From positions 55,510 to 119,509 of the forward strand of contig CACWTN010000004.1 in NCBI GenBank assembly GCA_902763805.1: DNA of 64,000 nt. Direction: 5' to 3'. This document shows positions 43,088-54,000 of this stretch, one piece after another. Each line of letters opens with the position of its first letter. Within the stretch, counting starts at the first letter, position 1. The notes under the pieces were generated by a model. It saw only the letters and a program-made list of their open reading frames with translations. It searched no databases and had not been told where the DNA came from. The position numbers and the translations under genes were made by a program. This DNA comes from an uncultured bacterium. GTDB taxonomy: Bacteria; Cyanobacteriota; Vampirovibrionia; Gastranaerophilales; Gastranaerophilaceae.

Positions 43088-44025
43088 TATTTACTCAGTC
43101 CTGCACTGTTTAGTATCGTTAAAACAAGGTGGTCGTAATCTATTCCCATAACTTTAGCCTGAGCCGGCAAATCACTCGTATCAGTCATTCCCGGGTTTGT
43201 ATTAATTTCAAGGAAATATGGTTCATCATCTTTAATCATAAAATCAACTCTTGAAACACCGTTGCAGCCTGCTGTTTGATGAGCTTTAACCGCAATGTCT
43301 TTTACTCTTTTTGTTGCTTCTTCGCTAAGTCCTGTTGCTGGAACTATGAACTCTGAAAGACCTTTGGTATATTTTGCATCAAAATCGTACCACTCAGTTT
43401 TTGTTCTGATTTCCAGAATTTCTGTTGCAAATTCTTCACCCGGTTTGCCAAGAACACCGACTGTTACAAAGAAACCGTCTATAAATTCTTCAATCAAAAC
43501 ATCATCATTGTATTTCAAAGCTTCTTCATAAGCTTTTTCGAGTTCATCGGACTTATTTACTTTTGTCATTCCAAAGCTTGAACCTTCCGAAACCGGCTTT
43601 GTAATAAGAGGATATCTTAAATCCTTAACCGCCTCTTTTACATCATCACCCTTACGGACGAATACTGATTTAATCAAAGGTATGTCTTTGCATGTTGATA
43701 AAATACGTTTTGTATATTCTTTGTTCATACAAATTGCACTGGACATAACACCGCACCCTGTATACGGGATTTGAAGAATCTCGAGTATACCCTGAATACA
43801 GCCGTCTTCGCCGTATTTTCCGTGCATTGTATTATATGCGTATTCAAACCCTTTAAGGTCGTTCATTACATTTTTTGAAACATCAATAAGTTCAGCATTT
43901 TTGTAGCCAAGCCTTTTCAATGCGCCCAAAACATTTTTACCGGAACGGAGTGATACTTCTCTTTCCGATGACATTCCTCCGCATAAAACCGCTACTTTTG
44001 CCTCTAACGGGATAATATATTCCAT
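43087..44025 (-). CDS. ddl: D-alanine-D-alanine ligase
   Basis: Ddl makes the D-Ala-D-Ala dipeptide of peptidoglycan precursors with ATP. The 312-residue ATP-grasp protein has AVLCGGMSSEREVSLRSG, YNTMHGKYGEDGCIQGIL, PLITKPVSEGSSFGMTKV with the ATP-binding lysine, and the metal-binding FLEINTNPGMT. It ends with the usual LPAQAKVMGIDYDHLV. Its start overlaps murB by 22 nt and its stop overlaps ftsQ by one base. A Tyr at the position that binds the second D-Ala (YGEDG) points to a D-Ala-D-Ala rather than a D-Ala-D-Lac enzyme. Confidence 0.95.
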   Translation of the reverse strand: MEYIIPLEAKVAVLCGGMSSEREVSLRSGKNVLGALKRLGYKNAELIDVSKNVMNDLKGFEYAYNTMHGKYGEDGCIQGILEILQIPYTGCGVMSSAICMNKEYTKRILSTCKDIPLIKSVFVRKGDDVKEAVKDLRYPLITKPVSEGSSFGMTKVNKSDELEKAYEEALKYNDDVLIEEFIDGFFVTVGVLGKPGEEFATEILEIRTKTEWYDFDAKYTKGLSEFIVPATGLSEEATKRVKDIAVKAHQTAGCNGVSRVDFMIKDDEPYFLEINTNPGMTDTSDLPAQAKVMGIDYDHLVLTILNSAGLSK

Positions 44026-44900
44026 AATTCTTCCTCTTTTTCTGTTAAATCCCCGAATAATATAATTTCAGGTTCAAGTTCTATTGTGTACTGTTTCTTA
44101 ACTGCATTATACATCATAACCATTAATGTTAAAATATCTTCTGATGTTGCATTTCCTTTATTTACGATAAAGTTTGCGTGATTTTCCCAAACTTTCGCAT
44201 TAGGTAAATCAAACTGTTTTACCCCTGCTTTATCCAATAAACGTCCTGCCGAATCATTTTCAGGATTTTTAAAAACACTTCCTGCATTTGGAGTTGCAAG
44301 CGACGGCTGAATATTTTTTCTGAACTCTAAATTTCTTTCGATAAGAGATTTAATTTCTTCATGAGGAGCTTTTTTGAGCTCAAATTCAGCATGTACAAGT
44401 ACATACCGTCCATCTTTCAACAGAGAGTGCCTGTAAGAAAAATCCAGCTCATCTTTTTTCTTGTAAACAACTTCATTGGTTTCTTTATCAAACAAACAGC
44501 ACTGTGTAAGACCGTCTGATATGCATTGTCCGTGCGCTCCTGCATTCATACAGACGTCACCGCCTACAGAACCTGGGAAACCAATCATAAACTCAAATCC
44601 GCTTAAACCTGCTTCCGCTGTTTTTTGTGCAAGCATAGGTCCTTTTACACCGCAAGACGCAAATACGTGAGTGCCGCGTATTTCAAACTGTTTAAGCTCT
44701 GTTGTAACAATAACTTCTCCGTTATAACCGTTTGATGAAAAAAGAATATTTGAGCAACTTCCAAGAACAATTGCATCTTTATGTTCGCGCAAAAGTTCCG
44801 TAAACTCTGACTGAGTTTCCGGGAGAAAGACGGTTTTTACTTTTCCGCCTATTTTATATGTAGTTAAATTTTTTATCTCAAAATCTTCTTTTACTATCAT
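44004..44900 (-). CDS. murB: UDP-N-acetylenolpyruvoylglucosamine reductase
   Basis: MurB reduces the enolpyruvyl group to give UDP-MurNAc, using FAD and NADPH. The 298-residue protein has NLTTYKIGGKVKTVFLP, the FAD-binding GSCSNILF, GFEFMIGFPGSVGGDVCMNAGAHG and the catalytic region NAGSVFKNPE with the Ser. Length and motifs fit the type II enzyme. Its ATG overlaps the murC stop (ATGA), and its end overlaps ddl. Confidence 0.95.
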   Translation of the reverse strand: MIVKEDFEIKNLTTYKIGGKVKTVFLPETQSEFTELLREHKDAIVLGSCSNILFSSNGYNGEVIVTTELKQFEIRGTHVFASCGVKGPMLAQKTAEAGLSGFEFMIGFPGSVGGDVCMNAGAHGQCISDGLTQCCLFDKETNEVVYKKKDELDFSYRHSLLKDGRYVLVHAEFELKKAPHEEIKSLIERNLEFRKNIQPSLATPNAGSVFKNPENDSAGRLLDKAGVKQFDLPNAKVWENHANFIVNKGNATSEDILTLMVMMYNAVKKQYTIELEPEIILFGDLTEKEEELWNILSR

Positions 44901-46237
44901 ACAAGCTCCAAGCTTTCGAGTTCTTTTCCTAAAGCAGTAATAGTTCCGGCTCCGAGACCAATAACTATATTACCTTTCTTTAATGTCGGAAGCAGAGCTT
45001 TTGCAACCTCTTTCATATCCCCTTTCAGGTATTCGGCTTTAAGCTCTGATGCAAATCTTTCTCCGCTGATTCCTTCAATTTTGTCCTCGGAAGCTGCATA
45101 AACATCTGTAACAACAACACGTCCTGCTTCATCAAAAGCAGTCATAAAATCGTTCCACAAGGCTTTTAATCTAGTGTATCTGTGCGGTTGGAATACTGCA
45201 ACAATATTCTCTTTCCCGAATTTTAAAGACGCTGAGTTAAGTGTTGCTCTGATTTCTGTCGGATGGTGCGCATAGTCGTCATAAACTTCTATTCCGTTAA
45301 TTTCGCAAACCTTCTGAAATCTTCTTCCCATTCCCGTAAAACCGTAAAAACAGTCTTTAATCTCTTTTACAGTAACACCTGCTTCTGTCAGAGCAGAAAC
45401 AACTGCAAGAGTGTTATAAACATTGTGTACGCCTGAAAGCTGAATTTTGATATCTGTTAACAGTTCCCCTTTTCGGAAGATATCAAATTTTGTACCTTCT
45501 TTTGTGTACTCAATGTTTTTAGCAGTATAATCCGCATCATTTAAGCCATAAGTAATAAAGTCACCGCTGAGCTGTTTAACACCTTCATTATCAATGTTTA
45601 CCAAAACTTTTTTAGAACGTGATATTGCGGTATTAAAAGTTTTTACCAAATCCGGCATACCGTTTTTATAGAAGTCGAGGTGGTCTTCTTCAAGATTGTT
45701 TATAACAAGAATGTCGGCATTATATTTAACTATAGTACCGTCGCTTTCATCAAGCTCAGCAACAAAGTATTTACCCTTCTTATGCTGTGCATTTGTATGA
45801 AGTTCGGGAACTATACCTCCGTCAACAAACGAAGGTTCAAGCCCTGCCTTATCAAGAACATAAGAGCATAGTCCGCTTGTTGTAGTTTTACCATGCGTTC
45901 CTGAAAAACCTATAAAACGCTTGTGGTCAGCCTGTGCCGATTTTGATATTTCGTTCAGCATATCAGAACGGTGATAAATCTTTAAACCAAGCTCTTTTGC
46001 TCTTATAAGTTCAGGGTTATTTTCTCTGATAGCCGTACTTACAACAACAACAGCTCCCTCAGGAACATTATCGGCACTGTGCCCTATTGTAACTTTTGCA
46101 CCCAAATTCCTTAGTGCTTTTATGTATTTAGAATCTGCAATATCGGAGCCCGAAACAGTATGACCGTCTTCAAGCAAATATTTAGCCAAACCGCTCATTC
46201 CAATTCCGCCTATTGCAATAAAATGATATATACCCAT
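44897..46237 (-). CDS. murC: UDP-N-acetylmuramate-L-alanine ligase
   Basis: MurC adds L-alanine to UDP-MurNAc with ATP. The 446-residue Mur ligase shows HFIAIGGIGMSGLAKYLLEDG, the ATP loop GFSGTHGKTTTSGL, ELDESDGT, and VYDDYAHHPTEIRATL. GGAGAG precedes the ATG. It is the first gene of the murC-murB-ddl-ftsQ-hemW operon, whose overlaps imply a single transcript. A terminator at 46326-46357 isolates it from the helicase upstream. Confidence 0.96.
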   Translation of the reverse strand: MGIYHFIAIGGIGMSGLAKYLLEDGHTVSGSDIADSKYIKALRNLGAKVTIGHSADNVPEGAVVVVSTAIRENNPELIRAKELGLKIYHRSDMLNEISKSAQADHKRFIGFSGTHGKTTTSGLCSYVLDKAGLEPSFVDGGIVPELHTNAQHKKGKYFVAELDESDGTIVKYNADILVINNLEEDHLDFYKNGMPDLVKTFNTAISRSKKVLVNIDNEGVKQLSGDFITYGLNDADYTAKNIEYTKEGTKFDIFRKGELLTDIKIQLSGVHNVYNTLAVVSALTEAGVTVKEIKDCFYGFTGMGRRFQKVCEINGIEVYDDYAHHPTEIRATLNSASLKFGKENIVAVFQPHRYTRLKALWNDFMTAFDEAGRVVVTDVYAASEDKIEGISGERFASELKAEYLKGDMKEVAKALLPTLKKGNIVIGLGAGTITALGKELESLELV

Positions 46238-46325
46238 CTTTTCTTTCTCTCCAAGTCTTATAACTCAATTATAGTACAAAGCAGGGTAGGGGTAAAGGGG
46301 TAATGTATAGTTATTATTCAGATTT

Positions 46326-46357
46326 AAAAAGGGCGGACAAAATTGTCCGCCCTTTTT
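46326..46357 (-). terminator. Terminator of the SNF2 helicase gene
   Basis: AAAAAGGGCGGACAA pairs perfectly with TTGTCCGCCCTTTTT; it can work in both directions but only the minus-strand helicase ends here. Confidence 0.93.
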
Positions 46358-46375
46358 AAATATTTTGAACCCGAT

Positions 46376-49300
46376 TTAATCAACAGAGAAGATGTCTTTA
46401 ATATCTTCCATAGTAAGTGACTTTGTAATATTTCTGTCAATAGAAACTACGCTGTCAACAAGGTCACGTTTACGTCCTTTGATTTTCTGAATTTTTTCTT
46501 CAACAGTATTCTTTGTAATAAGTCTGTAAACAAATACCTTCTTAGTTTGTCCGATACGGTAAGCTCGGTCAGTTGCCTGATCTTCAACTGCAGGGTTCCA
46601 CCATGGGTCGTAGTGAATAACGTAGTCTGCACCCGTTAAGTTCAAACCTGTACCGCCGGCTTTCAAACTGATTAAGAAAATCGGTATATTCGGGTTGTTG
46701 TTGAAGTTTTCAACTGCACCCTGTCTGTCTTTTGTCTTACCTGTTAGGTATTCAAACGGAATACCTTCTCTTTGCAGCCATGCTTTAATAATATCAAGCA
46801 TGTCAACAAACTGACTGAACAGAAGTATTCTGTGTTTTTCTTCAATAATCTGCTGAATCATATTTTTCAGGTATTCAAACTTGCCTGATTTCATATCGCC
46901 TTTAACATGTTCTTTATCATATAATCTCGGGTGACAGCATATCTGACGCATACGAAGAAGTGCTGAGAAGATAGACATTCTGCTCTTTTCAAGACCATTT
47001 TGTTCAATACTCTTGAACAATTCTTCTTTAGTACTGTCAAGAACTTCAAGATAGAAATCTCTTTGTTCGTCAGTAAGTTCACAGTATGCCATGTTTTCAA
47101 CTTTATCAGGCAGGTCTTTTGCAACATCTCGTTTCATACGGCGTAAGATGAACGGGAAAATCTGCAGTTTTAAACGTTTTTCAACAGTCTTATCCTGACG
47201 TTCCATAATCGGTGTAACATAGCGGTAATTAAACTCTGCCACATTGAAAAGGAAGCCCGGCATTAAGAAGTCGAACACGGACCACAGTTCTTCAAGTTTG
47301 TTCTCAATAGGAGTACCTGAAAGAGCAAGTTTGTGGTCTGACTGCAGTTCTTTAACCGACTGAGCTGTCTGAGAAATTGCGTTCTTAATATTCTGAGATT
47401 CATCTAAGATAACATATCTGAATTTGAACTTTTTAAGTTTCGCTATATCACGGCGGACAAGTGCGTAACTTGTGATGATAATATCGTAATTCGGAATTTC
47501 TTTGAACAGACCTTTTCTGTCCGCGCCCTGAATTTTTAAGCACGTTAAATCAGGTGTAAACTTCTGAATTTCGTTTTCCCAGTTAAATACAACTGTTGTA
47601 GGTGCAATAACCAGTGTAGGCATAGGTCCGTCAACTTCTTTTGCTTTCTGAAGCAGTGTTAATGCCTGCAGAGTTTTACCTAACCCCATATCATCTGCAA
47701 GAATACCGTTTAAACCGTATTGGTATAAGAACCATAACCAGTGGAAACCTTTAGTCTGGTATTCACGGAATTTAGCGTTAACGTTTTTCGGTATATCAAC
47801 ACCTTCAGATGTAGTTGAGAAGGTTGATATCTGTTCCCAGAATTTTTGGAATTTTTCACTCATTACAAGCTCAAATCCCTGGTTCTGAAGTTCGGTAATC
47901 AAACCTACACGATATGTTTTAACCAAAAATTTATTTTCGCTGTTTCTGTATGCATCAAATGAGTTAAATGAACGCATTATTGCATAAATGTTCTGAGCAG
48001 GGTATTCAACAAAGCCTAAACTTCTTACACGGGCATACTTTTCACCGCTCTGAATTGTTTCGTATATTTCGTCAAAATCAATAACTTCTTCGCCGACCTG
48101 ACCGTATAACTGTATTTCCATACTGTCGATTGATTCTTCCGAAAAATCAATTTTGGCGCACATTTTGAACGGGTCCTGCATAAGTTTAAAGAAGTTCATA
48201 TCGTCTTGTTCTTCAAACTTCCATTCTTCACCCGCTTGTTTAATATAATAGTTGTAAAAATCAATAGCATTTTCTTTTTCCAGAGCAAGGTTGTTTGTCT
48301 GCATAGGAACGAATTTGCAGGCAAGCAGCATATTATATGCCATTTGTTCATGTTCATAATCACGTTTAATCCAGTATACCAAATCTTCCTTTTCGCTCTT
48401 AACTGAAATATATGGTGACTTTTCTTTGCTCTTTGAATAAGGAACTTTAACGCCTGAATAATCAAATTCAAGAGAAGCCTTTAATGACTGGTCATAGTCG
48501 ATACCCAGTGTAACAATGTTCAGAGGCGGTTTGTGGTCCATCAAAAGTCCGCTGATATTTTCAGCAATTGTTACAGGCATAATTTCCTGAAGATGCGGTA
48601 ATTCTTCGTAAACAAATTTACCGCCGTCCGCATCTTTTAAATCTGTAAATGTTGATTTAATAATGCTTTGCGGAAGTTCATTCATAGCAATATTAATCGG
48701 GAATATTATATTTTTGAATCTTCCCCACTTTATCTGACGTGAAAAATACTTAATTTCTTCGAACGGATAAGTTTCATCTTTGTCAGGTCTTGTCCAGAAA
48801 AGTTCCAGTACAATGTTTGTACCTCCGTTAACGTTCGTTGTTGAAACATCAAGGTTCAAGCTCCAGACATTATCTGTAAATTGTATTCTTTCTTTTGTTT
48901 TTTCATCTAAAACTTCTTCCAGCTCAGCCATCAAAGGAAATACCGGTGCAAACTTTGTAATCGGAATGTCATACCATCCGGCTTTCTTATCCTGTTTTGC
49001 AATTTTCAGCATCATCTGGAATAATGCAATCTCCTTCTTCTGCGCATCATTCAGCTCAAAACCGGGAGTTGCTTTCTGAATTTCTATTAACGCTCTTAAA
49101 ATTCCTTCAAGAGAACGTACAATTTTATTTGTAGCTCTGTCCCTGACTAAAATAGAAAAGAAATTTTGCCGTCTTTTTGGATTAAAGTGGAAAATATAAC
49201 TTCCCCTTGGCGGAGTCTTCAGCGCAGTATCAATATCCGATACATCAGGTTCTATCTGAAATTTATCGTACGCATAGTTGTCATAAGCGCCTTCTTCAAT

Positions 49301-49564
49301 TGCTTTAAGAGCGATGGCAACAGAGTGTTTGCACCATTCTTCCTTCAATGGGCAATTACACCTTGCCTCTACTTTGTTTTTCTTAAAAATCAAATCAGTA
49401 ACATAGAAATCCTGATAATTCCCCTTAACTCTGCCTTTATAAAAGTTCTTTTCAGGATATGCTTCCAGAATCATATCTTTCTGATAATATTCATAACCGC
49501 GTCTCCAGCTTCCCGAAGTCGCATTTTGTTTTAAAAAATCATAATTAAACTTAAATTCACCCAT
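46376..49564 (-). CDS. SWIM zinc finger-SNF2 family helicase
   Basis: A 1062-residue SWI2/SNF2 ATPase. Near the N-terminus a SWIM zinc finger holds Cys69, Cys71, Cys78 and His80 (CNCPLKEEWCKH). A long middle region (about 100-590) of unassigned fold follows, then the helicase core: DDMGLGKTLQALTLL, the DESQ box, LALSGTPIENKLEELWSVFDFL, and in the second lobe GGTGLNLTGADYVIHYDPWWNPA and DRAYRIGQTKKVFVY. Bacterial members of this type are linked to RNA polymerase recycling (RapA-like) or DNA repair. The ATG at 49564 is preferred; a TTG 31 codons further up has no support. A -10 region ATGAGATAATAT lies near 49700. Confidence 0.9.
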   Translation of the reverse strand: MGEFKFNYDFLKQNATSGSWRRGYEYYQKDMILEAYPEKNFYKGRVKGNYQDFYVTDLIFKKNKVEARCNCPLKEEWCKHSVAIALKAIEEGAYDNYAYDKFQIEPDVSDIDTALKTPPRGSYIFHFNPKRRQNFFSILVRDRATNKIVRSLEGILRALIEIQKATPGFELNDAQKKEIALFQMMLKIAKQDKKAGWYDIPITKFAPVFPLMAELEEVLDEKTKERIQFTDNVWSLNLDVSTTNVNGGTNIVLELFWTRPDKDETYPFEEIKYFSRQIKWGRFKNIIFPINIAMNELPQSIIKSTFTDLKDADGGKFVYEELPHLQEIMPVTIAENISGLLMDHKPPLNIVTLGIDYDQSLKASLEFDYSGVKVPYSKSKEKSPYISVKSEKEDLVYWIKRDYEHEQMAYNMLLACKFVPMQTNNLALEKENAIDFYNYYIKQAGEEWKFEEQDDMNFFKLMQDPFKMCAKIDFSEESIDSMEIQLYGQVGEEVIDFDEIYETIQSGEKYARVRSLGFVEYPAQNIYAIMRSFNSFDAYRNSENKFLVKTYRVGLITELQNQGFELVMSEKFQKFWEQISTFSTTSEGVDIPKNVNAKFREYQTKGFHWLWFLYQYGLNGILADDMGLGKTLQALTLLQKAKEVDGPMPTLVIAPTTVVFNWENEIQKFTPDLTCLKIQGADRKGLFKEIPNYDIIITSYALVRRDIAKLKKFKFRYVILDESQNIKNAISQTAQSVKELQSDHKLALSGTPIENKLEELWSVFDFLMPGFLFNVAEFNYRYVTPIMERQDKTVEKRLKLQIFPFILRRMKRDVAKDLPDKVENMAYCELTDEQRDFYLEVLDSTKEELFKSIEQNGLEKSRMSIFSALLRMRQICCHPRLYDKEHVKGDMKSGKFEYLKNMIQQIIEEKHRILLFSQFVDMLDIIKAWLQREGIPFEYLTGKTKDRQGAVENFNNNPNIPIFLISLKAGGTGLNLTGADYVIHYDPWWNPAVEDQATDRAYRIGQTKKVFVYRLITKNTVEEKIQKIKGRKRDLVDSVVSIDRNITKSLTMEDIKDIFSVD

Positions 49565-49787
49565 CTTATCCGAGGTACTCTTTCGCTTTATATAAGTGTA
49601 AACATAAAATGATGGCAAACCCTCTGCCACGGGAAAGTATTTCAGAATAAGAGCCAAACAGCCTTATCTAAAACTCCCAACCTTGGTCATATTATCTCAT
49701 ATAATTTATTTATTTGCAAGTGGCTGGGGTAAATGTAAATAAGGTAAATTTTAAAGATAACAGCCGATTTAAAAAATTTTCCAAAGA

Positions 49788-49812
49788 AAAAGCCTCTTGG
49801 GGAGAGGCGGGG
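49788..49812 (-). terminator. Terminator of the coiled-coil gene
   Basis: On the minus strand GCCTCTCCCCAAGAGGC is followed by TTTTTCTTT. Confidence 0.85.
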
Positions 49813-49880
49813 GAATTTAAGTTAATAGGTATACACTTCACATTTTCTACACACTAATAGTTTTTAGAGTTTAATATTTT

Positions 49881-50396
49881 TTATCCGAGTCCGAACTTAG
49901 GTACAAAGTTCTGAACCTGTTCTTTCAAGAGGTTTTGACAAGATTCAAGCATTGCACGCTTACTCTTCAGTTGACTTTCTATTGTATTTAATTCCAATTG
50001 AATTTCTGCTTCAATCTCATTCATAGCATCAATTTCCTGCTGTTTTAAAGCCTTCATTGACTGTTCTTTAAACTGTGCAAAAGCACTCATCTCATATTGT
50101 CCCTGCATTACAGGATTACCAAGGTAAGGCACCATTCCCGATGCTTTCATCATCTGAAGCTGCTGCATAGCATTCATTGAACTTGCCTGGTCAGAATACT
50201 GTGCGAACATTGTTGCTCTGGGAAGCAGCTCAGCAGATAAACCGGATATGTCATGCATTTTCATTATGCTTGAACCGCCAAGACGACCAGCATACTTTTG
50301 ATAGTGGTTAAGTCTGGTGCGGATTTTCATCTCCTGCATCTCTAATCTGTTTATTTCGCGTGTTAAACTCTGGACTTGCCAGAATGCCATAAACAT
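49881..50396 (-). CDS. Coiled-coil protein of unknown function, 171 residues
   Basis: The protein has two coiled-coil regions, at about 8-40 (VQSLTREINRLEMQEMKIR) and 108-155 (FKEQSMKALKQQEIDAMNEI and onward). They are separated by a Met-, Gln- and Ala-rich middle part (NAMQQLQMMKASGMVPYLG). There is no signal peptide or membrane helix. I do not recognise a family. The composition recalls type III export substrates or chaperones of flagellar or secretion systems, and it sits 5 kb from two fliD-like genes. That link is inference. GGTAGG lies before the ATG. The promoter carries the three-part element with the strongest boxes in the window. Confidence 0.75.
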   Translation of the reverse strand: MFMAFWQVQSLTREINRLEMQEMKIRTRLNHYQKYAGRLGGSSIMKMHDISGLSAELLPRATMFAQYSDQASSMNAMQQLQMMKASGMVPYLGNPVMQGQYEMSAFAQFKEQSMKALKQQEIDAMNEIEAEIQLELNTIESQLKSKRAMLESCQNLLKEQVQNFVPKFGLG

Positions 50397-50437
50397 AATG
50401 AACCTACCTAACTTTATCTAACCTTTTGTAACCTTAC

Positions 50438-50492
50438 ATATATATAAAGTTTTTTTGTTGGTAAAAATTGCCTTTTTTGTAATAAATGTTAC
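50438..50492 (-). promoter_or_regulatory. Three-part promoter-like element, copy 5
   Basis: On the minus strand: GTAACA (50492-50487), 14 nt, GGCAATTTT (50472-50464), 14 nt, CTTTATATATAT (50449-50438). The upstream TTAACATTTTGTAACATT is identical to that of copy 2. Confidence 0.65.
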
Positions 50493-50539
50493 AAAATGTT
50501 AAGATAAGTTTCTGGTATAATGAAACAAAGGAGGTTTGT

Positions 50540-50986
50540 ATGATAAAAGACAGTCTAAAAAGAGCCGAAACATATTATGAAATATCTGAAAGAGTTAAAA
50601 CCGGCTTTGAATGGATAAAAAACAATGACCTTAAAAATTTGCCTGACGGAAGGTATGAAATATCAGATAAAATTTATGCCAATCTGCAAAGTTATCAGAC
50701 AAAAGACGATGCTCCTTATGAAGGGCACAGAGATTACATTGATATTCAGTATATGGTTTCAGGGGAAGAATTATCAGGTGTAACAGATTATTCGAACTGC
50801 ATAACAACAGAAGAATACAACAAAGAAAAAGATATTGAGTTTTTGAAATGTAACGCAGAAGAACATTTTTATAAAATATCCGAAGGTGAATTTTTTGTAT
50901 TTTTCCCTCATGATGCACATAAACCCGCTATCAAAGTTGATAAAAACATAAATGTAAAAAAAGTTATAGTTAAGGTCGGAGTTTAA
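50540..50986 (+). CDS. YhcH/YjgK/YiaL family protein
   Basis: A 148-residue cupin-like protein with the family pattern DGRYEISDKIYANLQSY, YEGHRDYIDIQYMVSGEE and EFFVFFPHDAHKPAI, whose His and Glu residues probably bind a metal. Members are often encoded with sialic acid or pentose catabolism genes or annotated as beta-galactosidase subunit beta, and the molecular role is unclear. AAAGGAGG selects the ATG at 50540; a TATAAT lies near 50515. It is monocistronic with a strong terminator. Confidence 0.88.
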   Translation: MIKDSLKRAETYYEISERVKTGFEWIKNNDLKNLPDGRYEISDKIYANLQSYQTKDDAPYEGHRDYIDIQYMVSGEELSGVTDYSNCITTEEYNKEKDIEFLKCNAEEHFYKISEGEFFVFFPHDAHKPAIKVDKNINVKKVIVKVGV

Positions 50987-51001
50987 TACTGTGAAATATA
51001 A

Positions 51002-51036
51002 GAGACCGACTCCTGAAAACAGGAGTCGGTTTTTTC
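51002..51036 (+). terminator. Terminator after the YhcH-family gene
   Basis: ACCGACTCCTG pairs with CAGGAGTCGGT over AAAA, followed by six T. Confidence 0.95.
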
Positions 51037-51055
51037 ATATTAGTTAATTAAACTG

Positions 51056-54000
51056 CTATCCGAGGAATGATTTAAACTGGTTCTGCATACCTGCAATCAT
51101 TATATCCATTGCAGAGAATTTGTGTTCAAGACGTTTTCTGTATTTTTCAATAGCAGCAGTACCGTTAATGATTTTCTGATTGATATTATCATAATCTTTA
51201 CTGTACGCATTGCTTGCTGTCATAAAGAATCCGCCTGCAGCTGCCAGAGCATTTTCTATCAGGTCTTCAACTTTACTGAAAATACCTTTATTTATAACAT
51301 TTCCGTTTGAATCACTGCTTCCGATTAACAATGCTTTTACATCATCACCGTAATTTTCAAAAGCTTCCAGGAATGCTTCTTTATCAAGTTCAAGGAACGT
51401 AATATCCTTGTTATCAGTAGAAATGCTACTTGCGTTGCTTTCAGCAGAAGCTTTAATACCAATAGATGCAAGGTTTCTGAATCTTGTTGTGCCCGCATCA
51501 GAACTGTTCATCGCCGTACGGATATTGTTTCTGATAAGTTTAAGCATAGACTGATCTTTTAATTTGCCGTCTTTTGCTATTGCAGTATCAATATTTGAAA
51601 TCAATTCATTATACCTGTCAAGAATATTGGATACCGCATTAACCAAACTTTCCGTATCACGTTTGACAGTTAATGTAACTGTAGAACCGTTTGTTAAGCC
51701 TTTAAGGTTGATAGTCAAACCTGTCAAACCTGTTGAATCACTTGTTACGTTATTTGACAATGAAGTATATTTTGAACCGTTAATTGTCAAAACGGCATTT
51801 GAACCAATTGTCTGCGTATCCATAACAAGATTACCTTCATTTGTAAGACCAAGCACCTCAGTAAGGTTAGTATCACCTGCTTCAATATTTACTGCTGAAG
51901 CCCCGGTAAGAGTTGATCTTATAACGAGTTTACCATCGATATTATCCCAGTATGCCGTAGCCAAAGAGTCTTCACTCATATTAATCTGTGCCACGATATC
52001 AGCCATAGTGGTTGCGCTGTTTACGTAAATGTTCGCATTACCGACTTTGAATGAGCCTTCCGTAACACGACCGCTCGAACCAAGTTTTCTGAATAAGCCT
52101 GCTTCTCCCAGAGCTGTTTTATCATTAACTTTGTATAATTGTCTTGAGCTTTCAAGCTGATTCTGATCATTCAAAGATATACCTGTAATTGCAACAAAAT
52201 TTGATTTATCGCTGGTTGAACCAATACTGATTTTTACATCCTGATTAATTGTTCCGTCAGAATTTTTTGCATAAATCTTTAATTTGCCGTCTCTGAGATA
52301 GTTGTTAGAATCAAAATCTATGTACAAATCTCTAGTTGAGAATGCCTGATTTAATTTTGTCTGCAATGCCGCAAAGTCATCGTTATCAGCAATTTCAATA
52401 TTTGCCCTTTGGCCATTTCTGTATACGGTAAGCGTACCGCTTGTAATTGAAACCGTACTGAGTTTTGTGCTGTTGCTTGCGAAATTCGTTGCGGAAAGTT
52501 TTTGTTCCTCTGTATTAATTATCTTAGATTTTACAGAAGAAGAACTTGCCGAATATCCGCCCAAATCCTGCGGACCACTAAGTCCGATTATTCTGAGAAG
52601 ATTAGATGTCGATTCACTGTTAACGTATTCGACATTGTTATATCCGCTGGCAATATAGAATTGTCCTTTGGTTATATATGCATCTATACCGACTGCTTTC
52701 ATTTTGTCTATCAACGTTTCAAATGTATCTTCGTCTGTTAGGTTAACTGTTTTATAGTAATCATTAACCTTAAATACGAGAGAACCTTCTGAGAACCAGG
52801 TTGTTTCCGTGCTTCCGCTGAATATGGTATTTATTACGGAAAGTGATGTACTGTTTGTTGCTGCAGCAGTTGTCGTTACTTTTACGGTAGAAGTAAGTCT
52901 TGCTGATTCTGACGCGTGCTGACCGCTTGTAGTCTGAGAAAGGCTTGAAAGTTTTAAAGCGCTTAAAATATTGGAGCCGCCAGATATCTGTTTAAGATAT
53001 ATATCAGAGTCAGCTGTAATATAAGCTTTACCATCTGACAAAACCGTACCTGATAAATCATACTGAGCAAGACCAATAATTGGGTTGTTCAGGAATTCTT
53101 CAAGAGTAAGAGTTTGGTCAACAACTATTGTTGATACCACACCATTACGGTGTAATTCAATTTTACCGTTTCCGTGCGAGTACCCGTTAATACTTGATAT
53201 TGTTGAATCACCCGTAAGTTCAACTTTTTTGTCATCATATTTGATGTATGTAGAATCAGTATTTGAGTATACATTAATGGTTGTTGAGTTATAAGAACCG
53301 TTATAGCCGGTTTCTGATTCACCGACATTTAATTTTAATGCATTCTGAAGAACAGAGCTCATACCGATTACGTAAGCACCGCTTCCGCCAAGTTCGCTGA
53401 TTTTTACCTTACTTCCTGTTATTTCTGCTTTAATACCGTAGTTACTGTCATTAATTTTTTGGCAGAACTGAGATACATCAAGCTCTTTAGCAATGTTTAC
53501 CGATACAACACCATAAACAGGAGAGTATATTACAACAGAACCGTCACTGGTCAGACCCAATTCCGCAAGAGTTTTGGAAGTATTAATATTTTGTGTTGAT
53601 GTCATGTCAACAGGAGCTGTAGTATAGTGTGTATCAACAACAGGATGCAGGAAGCCCATATTAGTAGCAATTGCACCATCAATATAATTACCTGTTGTTG
53701 AGTTTAATGATATTATACCGTCCGTAATTGTTGCCGTTATACCGTGTTCGGCAAGTACATTAAAGAAGTCCTGTACGGTTGAATTTGAATTCAATCTTGA
53801 GGAATCTATAGTTGCTACGGTTGCTCCGCCGTCACACTTTTTAATTACCAGCTTATCACTGGCAAGTTTAACGGCACCTATTTCACCGAGCGTTGCATCA
53901 CGGTTAACAAGGGTTTCCTTTGTCGTTAATACAATATCCGTCGACGTCATCTTCGACAGAGATATGTACGGATCTTCCGTCGTAACAAATCCCATGAGTT

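Noticed and set aside
49565..49657. Longer N-terminus of the SNF2 helicase from a TTG at 49657
   Set aside because: The extra 31 residues do not resemble the family and have no ribosome site; the SWIM-helicase pattern starts at MGEFKF.
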